Position numbers and translations under genes: made by a program
Assembly (NCBI GenBank): GCA_913774725.1
Contig: CAJYIG010000355.1
Span: forward strand, 1-8,728
Direction: 5' to 3'
Length of the DNA: 8,728 nucleotides
DNA from: an uncultured Curtobacterium sp.
GTDB taxonomy: Bacteria; Actinomycetota; Actinomycetes; Actinomycetales; Microbacteriaceae
Part shown: positions 8,307-8,728 of the stretch, in pieces
Layout: each line of letters starts with the position of its first letter
Numbering within the stretch: the first letter of the stretch is position 1
The notes under the pieces: generated by a model
What the model saw: the letters and a program-made list of their open reading frames with translations, nothing else
The model's database searches: none
What the model was told of the DNA's origin: nothing

Positions 8307-8728
8307 ATGACCGAAACGACCCCCCGCCCGCGCGCCGTCCTGGCCGCCGTCGCCCTGCTCGCCGCACTCCCGCTCGCCCTGTCCGCCTGCTCCTCCGCCG
8401 GCCCCGGTGCGGACTCCACCTCCGCGGCCCAGGGCGTCGGCGCGAAGTGGGGCGACTGCATGCGCTCCGCTGGGTTCGACGTCCCCGACCCCGCCGACGA
8501 CGAGCTGGCGTCGGGCGTCGTCCGATCGCCTGCGGGCACGGACGAGCAGGCGTTCCGCGAAGCCGCTCGGACGTGCCAGCAGGACCTCGGGCTCAAGAGC
8601 GCCGACGACGCGCAGCGACAGACCTGGGAGCGCCAGTACGACCAGGTCGCGTCGTGCATCCGCGAGCACGGGTTCGCCGACTTCCCCGAGCAGGAGCCCG
8701 GCGTGCTCAACCCTGCGGACTACGCCCG
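8307..8728 (+). CDS. Paired-cysteine repeat lipoprotein, cut by window end
   Basis: The frame runs from ATG 8307 to the window edge (140 codons seen, no stop). A signal peptide with hydrophobic core VLAAVALLAALPLALSA ends in a lipobox LSAC with C28, so the mature protein should be lipid-anchored outside the membrane. After a Ser/Gly/Ala linker comes C51-MRSAGFDVPDP with C90, then C117-IREHGFADFPE, two copies of a C-x-R-x-x-G-F-x-x-x-P unit. The even cysteine spacing suggests disulfides within each unit; a fourth cysteine would be expected past the window end. Such CMRxxG...PDP proteins are, from memory, found in actinobacteria beside two-component systems and export genes. No biochemical role is known to me. 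ATG 8299 cannot be the start because it meets a stop after three codons, and there is no clear Shine-Dalgarno. The preceding gene (7704-8216) is its broken paralogue. Confidence 0.85.
   Translation, partial: MTETTPRPRAVLAAVALLAALPLALSACSSAGPGADSTSAAQGVGAKWGDCMRSAGFDVPDPADDELASGVVRSPAGTDEQAFREAARTCQQDLGLKSADDAQRQTWERQYDQVASCIREHGFADFPEQEPGVLNPADYA

Noticed and set aside
6381..8669. 762-codon minus-strand frame opposite the kinase and lipoprotein genes
   Set aside because: Composition is dominated by Arg, Gly, Ala and Asp with no domain, and the plus-strand frame carries all kinase motifs.

Overview
The window is very GC-rich, with codons ending mostly in G or C. Several features point to an actinobacterium: a HAIR-type heat-shock operator in front of clpB, a ClpB without the N-terminal domain, a TatA-type tail, and Cys-x-Arg-x-x-Gly repeat lipoproteins beside a two-component system. 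I suspect a Microbacteriaceae member (Curtobacterium-like), but that is recalled resemblance and was not tested.

Layout. 1-192 is the 3' end of a tatA-like gene (+), followed by a strong hairpin at 263-298. That hairpin lies between the tatA stop and the stop of a convergent minus-strand gene (346-1650) for a multi-pass HGSNAT/DUF418-type membrane protein. A 126-bp divergent region leads to a DHA2-type MFS exporter (1777-3171, +). Right behind its stop is a HAIR operator (3172-3192) and then clpB (3260-5428, +), which ends in a perfect 24-bp-stem terminator (5473-5529). Next come a 40-codon ORF (5595-5717), an OmpR-type response regulator (5725-6393) and a histidine kinase (6390-7592), spaced like one operon. 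Last are two tandem paralogous lipoprotein genes with paired cysteines: the first (7704-8216) carries an in-frame TGA exactly where the lipobox cysteine codon should be, and the second (8307 to the window end) is intact but cut by the window edge.

How the parts may work together. ClpB is a stress disaggregase, probably under HspR control. The right-hand third looks like an envelope-sensing module: kinase, regulator and lipoproteins that may be its targets or partners. The most unusual structure is a shared upstream element. GAAACA lies exactly 22 nt before the ATG of the 40-codon ORF and of both lipoprotein genes, and 21 nt before the ATG of the minus-strand membrane protein gene. Before both lipoprotein genes it is the right arm of TGTTTCG-N27-(C/T)GAAACA. 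This suggests a local regulon, possibly that of the two-component system in this window.
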